Assembly (NCBI GenBank): GCA_001263235.1
Contig: LGRD01000005.1
Coordinates: 62,001-126,000, forward strand
Reading direction: 5' to 3'
DNA: 64,000 nt
DNA from: Methylibium sp. NZG
GTDB taxonomy: Bacteria > Pseudomonadota > Gammaproteobacteria > Burkholderiales > Burkholderiaceae_C
The notes below the pieces were generated by a model that did no database searches, was not told where the DNA came from, and was given only the letters and a program-made list of their open reading frames with translations. Positions 40,228 to 48,445 of this stretch are shown in pieces (position 1 is the stretch's first letter; every line of letters starts with the position of its first letter). The position numbers were made by a program, and so were the translations under genes.

Positions 40228-41091
40228 ATGTGGACCGACACCCATTGCCACCTCGACGCGCCGGAGTTCGACGCCGACCGCGCTGAAGCAGTCGCGCGGG
40301 CGGTGGCGGCCGGCGTGACGCACATCGTGCTGCCGGCGGTGGAGATGGCGAACTTTGAGGCGGTGCGCGCGCTGGCGCATGCGCACGGGTTTGTCTACGC
40401 GCTGGGCATCCACCCGCTGTACGTCGGCCGCGCGCACGACCACGACGTGCAGCGCTTGCGCCAGACGCTGCAAGCCCACCGCGGCGATACACGTTTGGTG
40501 GCGGTCGGCGAAATCGGCGTCGACCACTTTGTGCCCGGGCTGGACCGCGCGCGGCAAGAGCACTTCTACGTCGAGCAACTGAAGCTGGCCACCGAGTTCG
40601 ACCTGCCCGTGGTGCTGCACGTGCGCCGCTCGGCCGACACCTTGTTGAAGCATCTGCGCCGCATTCCGGTGCGTGGCGGCATCGGGCATGCGTTCAACGG
40701 CAGCGAGCAGCAGGCGCGTGGCTTCGTCGAGCTCGGCTTCAAGCTGGGCTTCGGCGGCGCGATGACATTCGATCGCGCGCTGCAGATACGCCGCCTCGCG
40801 CAGAGCCTGCCGATCGAGGCGATCGTGCTGGAGACCGATGCGCCCGACATCCCGCCGCACTGGCTCTACCGCACCGCGCCGCAACGCGCGGCCGGCGAGC
40901 AAGCGCGCAACGAGCCGGCCGAGCTGCCGCGCATCGCGGCCACACTGGCCGACCTGCGTGGGCTGTCGCTGGCGGCGTTGGCCGAGGTGACGTCGGCCAA
41001 CGCTCGCGCGGCCTTGCCCGGGCTCGGTCTCCTGCACGGGCCAGCGGCGCCTGCCCAGGTGCTGGGCGCGCCGGCCGAGCGGCGCGCCTGA
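40228..41091 (+). CDS. TatD-family metal-dependent nuclease
   Basis: A 287-residue TIM-barrel hydrolase. Metal ligands of the TatD family are present: THCHLD (4-9), the Glu in VGEIGVDHF (about 93-101), His in VVLHVRRSAD (about 130), GIGHAFNG (about 155) and ETDAPDIPP (about 205). E. coli relatives have 3'-5' exonuclease and DNA-repair roles. ATG 40228 (MWTDTHCHLD) is chosen because the motif begins there. Its stop overlaps the ATG of the following broken glycosylase gene (TGATG). Confidence 0.9.
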   Translation: MWTDTHCHLDAPEFDADRAEAVARAVAAGVTHIVLPAVEMANFEAVRALAHAHGFVYALGIHPLYVGRAHDHDVQRLRQTLQAHRGDTRLVAVGEIGVDHFVPGLDRARQEHFYVEQLKLATEFDLPVVLHVRRSADTLLKHLRRIPVRGGIGHAFNGSEQQARGFVELGFKLGFGGAMTFDRALQIRRLAQSLPIEAIVLETDAPDIPPHWLYRTAPQRAAGEQARNEPAELPRIAATLADLRGLSLAALAEVTSANARAALPGLGLLHGPAAPAQVLGAPAERRA

Positions 41092-41679
41092 TGGGGCTGG
41101 TACGGATGGGCGGGCTGCTGCAAGGCTTGCCACCCGTCGTCGGCGCGGCCACGCGGCTCCTCGTGCTCGGCAGCTTCCCCGGCGTGGCATCGCTGCAGGA
41201 CGGGCCGGTAGTACGACCACCTCGCGCTCACCCATTCTGGCACCATCTTGTCGGCGCTGTGGAAGATCGACCTCCCGGCGCTGCCGTATGCCGAGCGGCT
41301 GGAGCAGATGCTCGCGCGCGGCCTGGGCCTGTGGGACGTGTACGCGAGTTGCCAGCGCGAGGGCAGCCTCGACAGCGCGATCGTGCAGCCCACGTTGAAC
41401 GACCTGGCCAGCCTGAAGCAACGGTCGCCGCAGCTCGGCGCGGTCGCGCACAACGGCGGCGAGTCGGCCCGCGCGATGCGCCACACTCAACGGGTTGGAG
41501 CCCCCGTGTCGCTACGCTCCTGCCCCCAAGGGGCTCGCCCGGCTTGGGACGGCCCGGCGCTCGGGCCCGGCTTGGCCGTGCATCGCCTGCCGTCCACCAG
41601 CCCCGCCAACGCCAGCTGGAGCTTCGATCGCAAGCTGGCCGCCTGGCGCATCGTCTTTGAGGAACATCACATCGCATGA
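41091..41679 (+). pseudogene. Broken DNA-deoxyinosine / mismatch-specific uracil glycosylase
   Basis: The N-terminal part (ATRLLVLGSFPGVASLQDG) is read in one frame from ATG 41091. The rest (SALWKIDLPALPYAERLEQM, then GLGLWDVYASCQREGSL and LPSTSPANASWSFDRKLAAW) is read in another, with one or more indels around 41200-41245, where a YYDHPR-like motif is scrambled and FW is followed by an extra base. A palindromic repeat (41498-41575) is inserted before VHRLPS. In the intact family the two parts form one 160-190-residue enzyme. An assembly error could explain the frameshift, but not the repeat insertion. Its stop overlaps the next gene's ATG. Confidence 0.75.
41498..41575. repeat. Dispersed palindromic repeat (family A), in the glycosylase pseudogene
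   Basis: GCCCCCGTGTCGCTACGCTC, then CCCCCAAGGGG and GGCTTGGGACGGCCCGGC with a GCTCGGGCCCGG tail. Positions 41541-41564 match 13642-13666 (opposite strand) with one extra base. It adds about 25 codons in the local frame of the disrupted gene. Confidence 0.7.
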
Positions 41680-42500
41680 GCCGCAGCGCCACAACCTCCA
41701 GACCCGCGCCTGACCTCGCCCCCGCCACCATCTCCGAAGCCGACGGCGTGCGCTACTTGCACCTCGGCACGCCGTGGGTGCAGGGTGCGATGCGCATCCA
41801 ACGGCCACAGCAGTTGGAGTTGGAATACATCCAGCGCATGATGGTGTGGATGCTGCTGCGGCCGCCGGCCGATCTGACGCGCGGCCACGCGGTGCAGCTC
41901 GGCCTGGGCGCCGCCGCCATCACGCGCTACTGCCACGGCATGCTGCGCATGCGCACCACCGCGGTCGAGCTCAACCCGAGCGTGATCGACGCCTGCCGAA
42001 TGTTCTTCCGCCTGCCGCAAGACACGGCGCGGTTGAACGTGCTGCAGGCGAACGCCGCCGACTATGTGGCCGACGCCGAGCACGCGCAGAGCGCGCAAGT
42101 GCTGTGCGTGGACCTGTACGACCACGACGCCGCCAGCCCCGTGCTCGACAGCGAACTGTTCTACCGCCGCTGCCGCCGCCTGCTCGACGAGGGTGGCGTG
42201 ATGACGGTCAACCTGTTCGGCCGCGACGCCAGCTTCGAGCGCAGTGCCGCGCGCATTGCCGCGGCATTCGGCGCCGACCGGGTGTGGAGCCTGCAGCCGA
42301 CGAAGGAGGGCAACACGATCGTCGGGGCGATCCGGCACGATGGCACGGACGATGCCGCCAGCGCGGCGATGCCCGACCGCGCGACCCTTGCCGCACGCGC
42401 TGAAAACATCGAGACTCGCTTCGGCCTGCCGGCGCGAAAATGGATTCGCATGATCCGGCCGCTGCCGGCCCTCACCGCCCCTTCCGCCCCTTCGGCCTGA
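41676..42500 (+). CDS. Spermidine-synthase-like methyltransferase-fold protein
   Basis: A 274-residue protein of the polyamine-synthase / Rossmann methyltransferase fold: GHAVQLGLGAAAITRYC (about 70-86, nucleotide loop), TTAVELNPSVIDACR (about 95-109, acidic residue after strand 2), and VLCVDLYDHDAASP (about 138-151). Many such bacterial proteins are annotated spermidine synthase, but the catalytic Asp and putrescine pocket are uncertain, so the substrate is not assigned. ATG 41676 overlaps the end of the pseudogene upstream. It precedes the GspE gene by 30 bases and may be cotranscribed. Confidence 0.8.
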   Translation: MSRSATTSRPAPDLAPATISEADGVRYLHLGTPWVQGAMRIQRPQQLELEYIQRMMVWMLLRPPADLTRGHAVQLGLGAAAITRYCHGMLRMRTTAVELNPSVIDACRMFFRLPQDTARLNVLQANAADYVADAEHAQSAQVLCVDLYDHDAASPVLDSELFYRRCRRLLDEGGVMTVNLFGRDASFERSAARIAAAFGADRVWSLQPTKEGNTIVGAIRHDGTDDAASAAMPDRATLAARAENIETRFGLPARKWIRMIRPLPALTAPSAPSA

Positions 42501-42530
42501 GCTGCCCCCACCGCGTCCCGCGCCCCCTCC

Positions 42531-44333
42531 ATGAAGCCCGCCACCGCCCCCGCTGCCCCCGCCATCGCTGCCGCGCCGCCGGCCCACACCGGCACGCTCG
42601 ACTGGCGCATGCTGCTGAACTGGCTGCGCCAGGACAAGCTCATCAGCGCGCAAGACGCCGAGCAGACCGAGCGCCGCTTTGCCGGCGGCCACAGTGCGCA
42701 GCACGCGCTGGTGCGTCTGGGCAGCGCCGGGTTGGTGCGCCAAGGCACGACCAAGGCGCTCGATGTGGAGCGCCTCACCGAGTGGCTCGCGGGCCGCTGC
42801 AAGCTGCCCTACCTGCGCATCGACCCGCTCAAGGTCGACGTCGGCCGCGTCACCGAAGTCATGTCGATCAACTACGCCGAACGGCGCCACGCGCTGCCGG
42901 TGCAGCTCGGCCTGCAGGACGTGACGATCGCCACCTGCGAACCGTTCGACACCGCCTGGGTGGCCGAAATCGAAGCCCACACGCGCAAGACCGTGAAGCT
43001 CGTGCTCGCCAGCCCGCAAGAGATCGCGCGCTACACGACCGAGTTCTACACGTTGTCGCGTTCGGTGCGCGCCGCCGCCAAGGCCGGCGAGACGGCGGCG
43101 CTCGCGAGCTTCGAGCAACTGGTGGAGCTCGGCCGCAGCAACAAGCAGCTCGACGCCAACGACCAGGGCGTGGTGCAGGTGGTCGACTGGCTGTGGCAGT
43201 ACGCGTTCGACCAGCGCGCGTCCGACATCCACCTGGAGCCGCGCCGGGATCTCTCCGCGATCCGCTTTCGCATCGACGGCGTGATGCACACCGTGTACCA
43301 ACTGCCGCCCGGCGTGATGAACGCGATGATCGCGCGCGTGAAGGTGCTCGGCCGCATGGACGTGGTCGAGCGCCGCCGGCCGCTCGACGGCCGCATCAAG
43401 ACGCGCAACCCCGAGGGTGACGAAGTCGAGATGCGGCTGTCCACGCTGCCCACCGCGTTCGGCGAGAAGATGGTGATGCGCATCTTCGACCCCGACACCG
43501 CGGTCAAGCCGATCGACGCGCTCGGTTTCGGCCAGCACGACGGCAAGCGCTGGGAAGAATTGGTGACCCGGCCGCACGGCATCATCCTCGTCACCGGCCC
43601 CACGGGCTCGGGCAAGACGACCACGCTGTACTCGACCTTGCGGCGCCTGGCCACCGACGAGGTCAACGTCTGCACGATCGAAGACCCGATCGAAATGATC
43701 CAGCCGGCCTTCAACCAGACGCAGGTGCAAAGCGCCGTCGAGCTCGGCTTTGCCGAAGGCCTGCGCGCGCTGATGCGGCAGGACCCGGACATCATCATGG
43801 TCGGCGAAATCCGCGACCTTGAAACAGCCGAGATGGCGATCCAGGCTGCGCTCACCGGCCACCTCGTGTTCAGCACGCTGCACACGAACGACTCGGTCAC
43901 GGCGATCACGCGGCTCATCGACCTCGGGCTGCCGCCGTACCTGATCGGCGCCACCGTGATCGGCGTGCTCGCGCAGCGCTTGGTGCGCACGCTGTGCCCC
44001 GCCTGCAAGCAGCCCGACGCCGACACCACGCGCGACACGTTGCAAGAGGTCGTCAAGCCGTGGCGGCTGACCGGCAACGTGCGCGCCTACAAGCCGGTGG
44101 GTTGCCTCGAATGCCGCATGACGGGCTACCGGGGCCGCGCAGGTTTGTACGAATTGTTGACCGTCACGCCGAACGCGTTGGCGTGCATCCACCCGGTGCC
44201 CGACACATCGAAGCTGCGCGCGCAATCGCTGCAGGACGGCCTGCGACCGCTGCGGATGGCCGGTGCGATGAAGGTGGCCGAGGGTGTGACCACGATCGAA
44301 GAAGTGCTGCGCTGCACCCCGCAATGGGAGTGA
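42531..44333 (+). CDS. GspE/PilB-family secretion ATPase
   Basis: A 600-residue hexameric ATPase of the type II secretion / type IV pilus group. An N-terminal GspE domain (about 25-175) is followed by the ATPase: Walker A GPTGSGKTTT (about 356-365), Asp box (EDPIEMIQPAFNQTQV), Walker B MRQDPDIIMVGEIRD (about 417-431) and His box (STLHTNDS). A tetracysteine zinc motif (LCPACKQ...CLECRMTGYRGR, about 487-535) follows, as in GspE and PilB. No inner-membrane platform or pseudopilin gene is adjacent, so it is orphaned here. Confidence 0.9.
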   Translation: MKPATAPAAPAIAAAPPAHTGTLDWRMLLNWLRQDKLISAQDAEQTERRFAGGHSAQHALVRLGSAGLVRQGTTKALDVERLTEWLAGRCKLPYLRIDPLKVDVGRVTEVMSINYAERRHALPVQLGLQDVTIATCEPFDTAWVAEIEAHTRKTVKLVLASPQEIARYTTEFYTLSRSVRAAAKAGETAALASFEQLVELGRSNKQLDANDQGVVQVVDWLWQYAFDQRASDIHLEPRRDLSAIRFRIDGVMHTVYQLPPGVMNAMIARVKVLGRMDVVERRRPLDGRIKTRNPEGDEVEMRLSTLPTAFGEKMVMRIFDPDTAVKPIDALGFGQHDGKRWEELVTRPHGIILVTGPTGSGKTTTLYSTLRRLATDEVNVCTIEDPIEMIQPAFNQTQVQSAVELGFAEGLRALMRQDPDIIMVGEIRDLETAEMAIQAALTGHLVFSTLHTNDSVTAITRLIDLGLPPYLIGATVIGVLAQRLVRTLCPACKQPDADTTRDTLQEVVKPWRLTGNVRAYKPVGCLECRMTGYRGRAGLYELLTVTPNALACIHPVPDTSKLRAQSLQDGLRPLRMAGAMKVAEGVTTIEEVLRCTPQWE

Positions 44334-44340
44334 CTCTCCG

Positions 44341-44415
44341 CGCCTGAGGGCGCCCCCAGGCCGACGACATACGTCGTCCGCCCCCCGAGGGGGATGAGGA
44401 GACTTCGGGCCGCCC
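44341..44415. repeat. Dispersed palindromic repeat (family A), intergenic
   Basis: GACGAC-ATAC-GTCGTC (44363-44378) then CCCCCCGAGGGGGATG, the same module as the reverse strand of 13667-13720. It lies in the 186-bp gap before tctB together with a GGGCCGCCCTGCGGCTC palindrome; nothing else is recognised there apart from the tctB ribosome site. Confidence 0.7.
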
Positions 44416-44519
44416 TGCGGCTCCTCATGAGCGGCGTTGCTGCTACGTGTAAACCACAGAGGTGGTGTGGGGTCGCCTGCCTAGAATCGTTTTCGAGTCG
44501 GCAAGCGAGGAGCAACGCT

Positions 44520-45044
44520 TTGAGAATCAAGAACGAGAAAGACTTCTGGTCGGGCGTGATGTTCGTCGTCGTCGGCCTGGGGTTTGCAATCGGCGCGGCC
44601 GAGTACAGCCTGGGCCCGGCCTGCCAACCCAGCGACCCGTGCGCCACCAGCCTGTGGGCGCGCTTCATGCAACTGTCGGCCAAGCCGGGCGCGGGCTTCT
44701 TTCCGCTCGGCCTGGGGCTGCTGCAGGCGGTGCTCGGTGCAGTGGTGCTGTTCAAGGCGCTGACGATCGAGACCGAAGGCGGCGACAAGATCGGCAAGAT
44801 CGGCTGGAGGCCGCTGTTCCTCGTCGTGCTGGCGGTCGTGGCGTTTGGTTTGGCGCTGCCCCGCCTGGGCATGTTCATCTCGCTGCCGTTGCTGATCATC
44901 ATTGCCAGCCTGGCCAGCGACGAGTTCAGCTGGAAGGGCGTGATCGCCAGTTGCGTGGTGCTCACGCTGTTTTCGTGGCTGATCTTCATCAAGGGCCTGA
45001 ACCTGATCATTCCGCTGTGGCCTGTCTTCCTGGCGGCCAAGTGA
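44520..45044 (+). CDS. tctB: Tripartite tricarboxylate transporter small membrane subunit
   Basis: A 174-residue TctB protein with four hydrophobic segments (about 11-27, 62-80, 95-115, 130-155), the small membrane subunit of TTT transporters. A TTG start at 44520 is preferred: GAGGAG lies 7 bases upstream and the protein then begins LRIKNEKDFWSG, typical of the family. The open frame upstream runs through the repeat. tctA follows after 10 bases. The periplasmic binding protein TctC is not adjacent. Confidence 0.88.
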   Translation: MRIKNEKDFWSGVMFVVVGLGFAIGAAEYSLGPACQPSDPCATSLWARFMQLSAKPGAGFFPLGLGLLQAVLGAVVLFKALTIETEGGDKIGKIGWRPLFLVVLAVVAFGLALPRLGMFISLPLLIIIASLASDEFSWKGVIASCVVLTLFSWLIFIKGLNLIIPLWPVFLAAK

Positions 45045-45054
45045 GGAGCGCGCC

Positions 45055-46569
45055 ATGGAACTCCTGAACAACCTCGCGCTCGGTTTCAGCGTGGCCTTCA
45101 CGCTGCAGAACCTGATGTACGCATTCTTCGGTTGCGTGCTCGGTACCTTGATCGGCGTGCTGCCGGGCCTCGGGCCGGTGGCCACCATCGCGATGCTGCT
45201 GCCGTCGATCTACGCGCTCGACGCGGCGCCGGCGCTCATCATGCTGGCCGGCATTTATTACGGCGCGCAGTACGGCGGCTCGACCACCGCGATTCTCATC
45301 AACGTGCCCGGCGAGTCGAGCTCGGTCGTGACCGCGATCGACGGCTACGCGATGGCGCGCCAGGGCCGCGCCGGCTCGGCGCTCGCGGCCGCGGGCCTGG
45401 GTTCGTTCTTTGCCGGGTGTGTGGGCACGATCGTGATCGCTGCGTTCGCACCGGTGCTGACAGAACTCGCCTTCAAGTTCGGCCCGGCCGAATACTTCTC
45501 GCTGATGGTGCTGGGCCTGATCGGCGCAGTGGTGCTGGCGTCGGGCTCGCTCATCAAGGCGATCTCGATGATCCTGCTCGGCCTTCTGCTGGGGCAGATC
45601 AACACCGACGTGATCTCGGGCACCGCGCGCTTCAGCTTCGACATCCCCGAGCTCACCGACGGCATCGGCTTCGTCACCATCGCGATGGGCGTGTTCGGCT
45701 TTGCCGAGATCGTTGCCAACCTGTCGCGCCCGGCCGAAAACCGCGAGGTGTTCACCAAGGACGTGAAGGGCCTGTGGCCTACGCGCCAAGACTTCAACGA
45801 CGCCTGGCCCGCCGTGCTGCGCGGCACCGCGCTCGGCTCGGTGCTGGGTGTGCTGCCGGGCGGCGGTGCGCTGCTGGCGGCCTTTGCGGCCTACACGGTC
45901 GAGAAGAAATCCAAGGCCCGCCCCGGCGAGGTGCCGTTCGGCAAGGGCAACATCCGCGGCGTGGCCGGCCCCGAGGCCGCCAACAACGCCGGCGCGCAGA
46001 CCTCGTTCATCCCGATGTTGACACTGGGCATCCCGCCCAATGCGGTGATGGCGTTGATGGTCGGCGCGATGACGATCAAGGGCATCCAGCCCGGCCCGCA
46101 GGTGATGACGAGCAACCCGGAGCTGTTCTGGGGCCTGATCGCCTCGATGTGGGTCGGCAACGCGATGCTGGTGATCCTTAACCTGCCGCTGATCGGCATC
46201 TGGATCAAGCTGCTGACGGTGCCGTATCGCTTTTTGTACCCGGCGATCATGGTGTTTTGCTGCATCGGCCTGTACACGCTCAACAACAACAACTTCGACG
46301 TGTTCATGGCGGCTGGCTTCGGCGTGGTCGGCTACATCTTCTTCAAGCTCGGCTGCGAGCCGGCGCCGCTGCTGCTGGGTTTCATCCTGGGCCCGATGAT
46401 GGAAGAGAACCTGCGCCGCGCACTGCTGCTGAGCCGCGGTGACTGGACGACCTTCGTCACCAAACCGCTGTCGGCCAGCCTGCTGGGGGCGGCGCTGCTC
46501 ATGATCATCATCGTGTCGCTGCCGTCGATCAAGAACAAGCGGGAGGCGGCGTTCCAGGACGCGGATTGA
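45055..46569 (+). CDS. tctA: Tripartite tricarboxylate transporter large permease
   Basis: A 504-residue permease with about 11-12 membrane segments. The two conserved TctA stretches are visible: GVLPGLGPVATIAMLLP (about 34-50) and, in the second half, GVLPGGGALLAAFAAY (about 264-279), with the QYGGSTTAILINVPGE block (about 72-87). It imports carboxylates such as citrate with H+ or Na+ when delivered by a TctC. It is followed by a clear terminator, so the unit is tctBA only. Confidence 0.93.
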   Translation: MELLNNLALGFSVAFTLQNLMYAFFGCVLGTLIGVLPGLGPVATIAMLLPSIYALDAAPALIMLAGIYYGAQYGGSTTAILINVPGESSSVVTAIDGYAMARQGRAGSALAAAGLGSFFAGCVGTIVIAAFAPVLTELAFKFGPAEYFSLMVLGLIGAVVLASGSLIKAISMILLGLLLGQINTDVISGTARFSFDIPELTDGIGFVTIAMGVFGFAEIVANLSRPAENREVFTKDVKGLWPTRQDFNDAWPAVLRGTALGSVLGVLPGGGALLAAFAAYTVEKKSKARPGEVPFGKGNIRGVAGPEAANNAGAQTSFIPMLTLGIPPNAVMALMVGAMTIKGIQPGPQVMTSNPELFWGLIASMWVGNAMLVILNLPLIGIWIKLLTVPYRFLYPAIMVFCCIGLYTLNNNNFDVFMAAGFGVVGYIFFKLGCEPAPLLLGFILGPMMEENLRRALLLSRGDWTTFVTKPLSASLLGAALLMIIIVSLPSIKNKREAAFQDAD

Positions 46570-46590
46570 GGTCTCGCGCGATCACGGAAC

Positions 46591-46616
46591 AAGCCGCCTC
46601 CGGGCGGCTTGATCTT
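46591..46616 (+). terminator. Rho-independent terminator of tctBA
   Basis: AAGCCGCC (46591-46598), loop TCCG, GGCGGCTT (46603-46610), then GATCTTTTCT. A perfect 8-bp stem 21 bases after the tctA stop. Confidence 0.8.
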
Positions 46617-46662
46617 TTCTGCCGCAGATAATCGACGCTCGCCCCGCCCATCGGATCACCCC

Positions 46663-48402
46663 ATGACCCTCGCCTTCGACTGGACCGCCGGCTACCCCAG
46701 CCAGCGCCTGCCGCTGTTCGCCCGCAACATCGTCTCGACCTCGCATCCGCTGGCCGCGCAGGCGGGCTTGCGCATGATGTTGGCGGGGGGCAACGCGGTC
46801 GATGCAGCCATCGCCGCCGCCGCGGCGTTGACGCTCACCGAGCCGGTCAGCAACGGCCTGGGCAGCGATGCGTTCTGCATTCTGTGGGACGGCCAGGCGC
46901 TGCACGGCCTGAATGCGTCCGGCTGCGCACCGCGCGCCTGGACGCCTGAGTACTTCAAGCGCAAGCACGGCGCCGATGCGACGGCGCTGCCGGTGCGCGG
47001 CTGGGGCTCGGTCACTGTGCCCGGCGCCGTGGCCGGCTGGATGGCACTGAGCCAGCGCTTCGGCAAGCTGCCGTTTGCCGACCTGATGCAGCCGGCCATC
47101 GAGATCGCCGAGCGCGGCTACGCCGTGCCGCCGGTGGTGCAGCAGAAGTGGGCCAACGCCGTGCCGCTGCTCGATCAGCAACCCGGCTTTGCGCAGGCCT
47201 TCATGCCGCACGGCCGCGCGCCGCACGTCGGCGAGTTGTTCAAGCTGCATGACGCGGCGCGCACGCTGCGGCTGATTGCGCAGAGCAAGGGCGAGGCGTT
47301 CTACCGCGGCGAGATCGCTGCGGCCATCGCGCGCCACGCGCACGAGCACGGCGGCGCGATGACCGAGGCCGACCTGGCCGCCTACCGGCCCGAGTGGGTG
47401 ACGCCGCTGGCGCAGGACTACCACGGCCACACGCTGCACGAGATCCCGCCCAACGGCCAGGGCATTGCCGCGCTGATCGCACTCGGCATCCTGAAGCACT
47501 TCGACCTGCCCCGCCTGGCGGTCGACAGCGCCGAAGCGCAACACCTGCAGATCGAGGCGATGAAGCTGGCGTTCGCCGACGTGTACCGCTATGTGGCCGA
47601 GCCGGCGAGCATGGAATGCACGCCGCAGCAGATGCTCGATCCGGCTTACCTCGCGTCGCGCGCCAAACTGATCGACGCGAAGCGCGCGCAGGACTTCGGT
47701 GCGGGCAACCCCGTCAAGGGCGGCACCATCTACCTCACCGCGGCCGACGAGCGCGGCATGATGGTCAGCTTCATCCAGAGCAACTACATGGGCTTCGGCT
47801 CGGGCGTGGTGGTGCCGGGCTACGGCGTGTCGCTGCAGAACCGCGGCCACAGCTTCAGCCTCGATGCGCGCAGCCCCAACGTCGTGGCGCCGGGCAAGCG
47901 GCCCTTCCACACCATCATCCCGGCCATGTTGACCAAGCCGAAGGCCCGACCTCTCCTTCCCCCGCTGGGGGAAGGCCGGGATGGGGGCTTGGTGGCGAAC
48001 CGCGGTCCGCAACCAGGCCCCCACCCCAACCCTCCCCCAGGGGGGGAGGGAGCTGATCCGTTGGAAGCCGTCATGAGCTTCGGCGTGATGGGCGCCAACA
48101 TGCAGCCGCAGGGCCACCTGCAGACGCTCGTGCGCATGCTCGACCACGCGCAGCACCCGCAGGCCGCGTGCGACGCGCCGCGCTGGCGCTACAACGCCGG
48201 CCTGGAGCTCAACGTCGAGGCGTCGATGAACCCCGCCACCGTGCAAGGCCTCATCGACCGCGGCCACCAGCTCGCCGTCATCAACGACAGCTACCAGGAC
48301 TTCGGCGCCGGCCAGTTCATCTGGCGCCTGGGCGACCCGGCGAGCGACGGCTACGTGGCCGCGAGCGACCCGCGGCGCGACGGGCAAGCGGTGGGCTTTT
48401 GA
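46663..48402 (+). CDS. Gamma-glutamyltransferase family protein
   Basis: A 579-residue Ntn-hydrolase that should self-cleave before a Thr. The large-subunit part has LAAQAGLRMMLAGGNAVDAA (about 31-50) and GWGSVTVPGAVAGW (about 113-126); the cleavage Thr is probably in VKGGTIYLT (about 354), and GYGVSLQNRG (about 386) is the conserved glycine loop. No signal peptide is visible, so it may be cytosolic, unlike classical Ggt; related YwrD-like enzymes fit better. Residues about 427-467 (GEGRDGG...PPPGGEG) are encoded by a palindromic repeat inserted in frame; whether the enzyme still matures is unknown. Confidence 0.85.
   Translation: MTLAFDWTAGYPSQRLPLFARNIVSTSHPLAAQAGLRMMLAGGNAVDAAIAAAAALTLTEPVSNGLGSDAFCILWDGQALHGLNASGCAPRAWTPEYFKRKHGADATALPVRGWGSVTVPGAVAGWMALSQRFGKLPFADLMQPAIEIAERGYAVPPVVQQKWANAVPLLDQQPGFAQAFMPHGRAPHVGELFKLHDAARTLRLIAQSKGEAFYRGEIAAAIARHAHEHGGAMTEADLAAYRPEWVTPLAQDYHGHTLHEIPPNGQGIAALIALGILKHFDLPRLAVDSAEAQHLQIEAMKLAFADVYRYVAEPASMECTPQQMLDPAYLASRAKLIDAKRAQDFGAGNPVKGGTIYLTAADERGMMVSFIQSNYMGFGSGVVVPGYGVSLQNRGHSFSLDARSPNVVAPGKRPFHTIIPAMLTKPKARPLLPPLGEGRDGGLVANRGPQPGPHPNPPPGGEGADPLEAVMSFGVMGANMQPQGHLQTLVRMLDHAQHPQAACDAPRWRYNAGLELNVEASMNPATVQGLIDRGHQLAVINDSYQDFGAGQFIWRLGDPASDGYVAASDPRRDGQAVGF
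47944..48060. repeat. Dispersed palindromic repeat (family B), inside gamma-glutamyltransferase
   Basis: CCTTCCCCC-GCT-GGGGGAAGG (47955-47975, perfect 9-bp arms). A GGGATGGGGGC block then pairs with GCCCCCACCCC further on, followed by CCCTCCCCCAGGGGGGGAGGG. It is translated as about 40 Gly/Pro/Arg-rich residues (LPPLGEGRDGG, then PHPNPPPGGEG), a peptide signature seen in several proteobacterial proteins that carry such elements. Confidence 0.8.
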
Positions 48403-48445
48403 GCCCGCCGCATGCCCGCTTGCGGACCATGCAGGCGGCAAGCTT

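Noticed and set aside
41248-41679. Second part of the glycosylase as an independent gene
   Set aside because: It starts at a TTG without a ribosome site in the middle of the family domain; it is better explained as the out-of-frame remainder of one broken gene.
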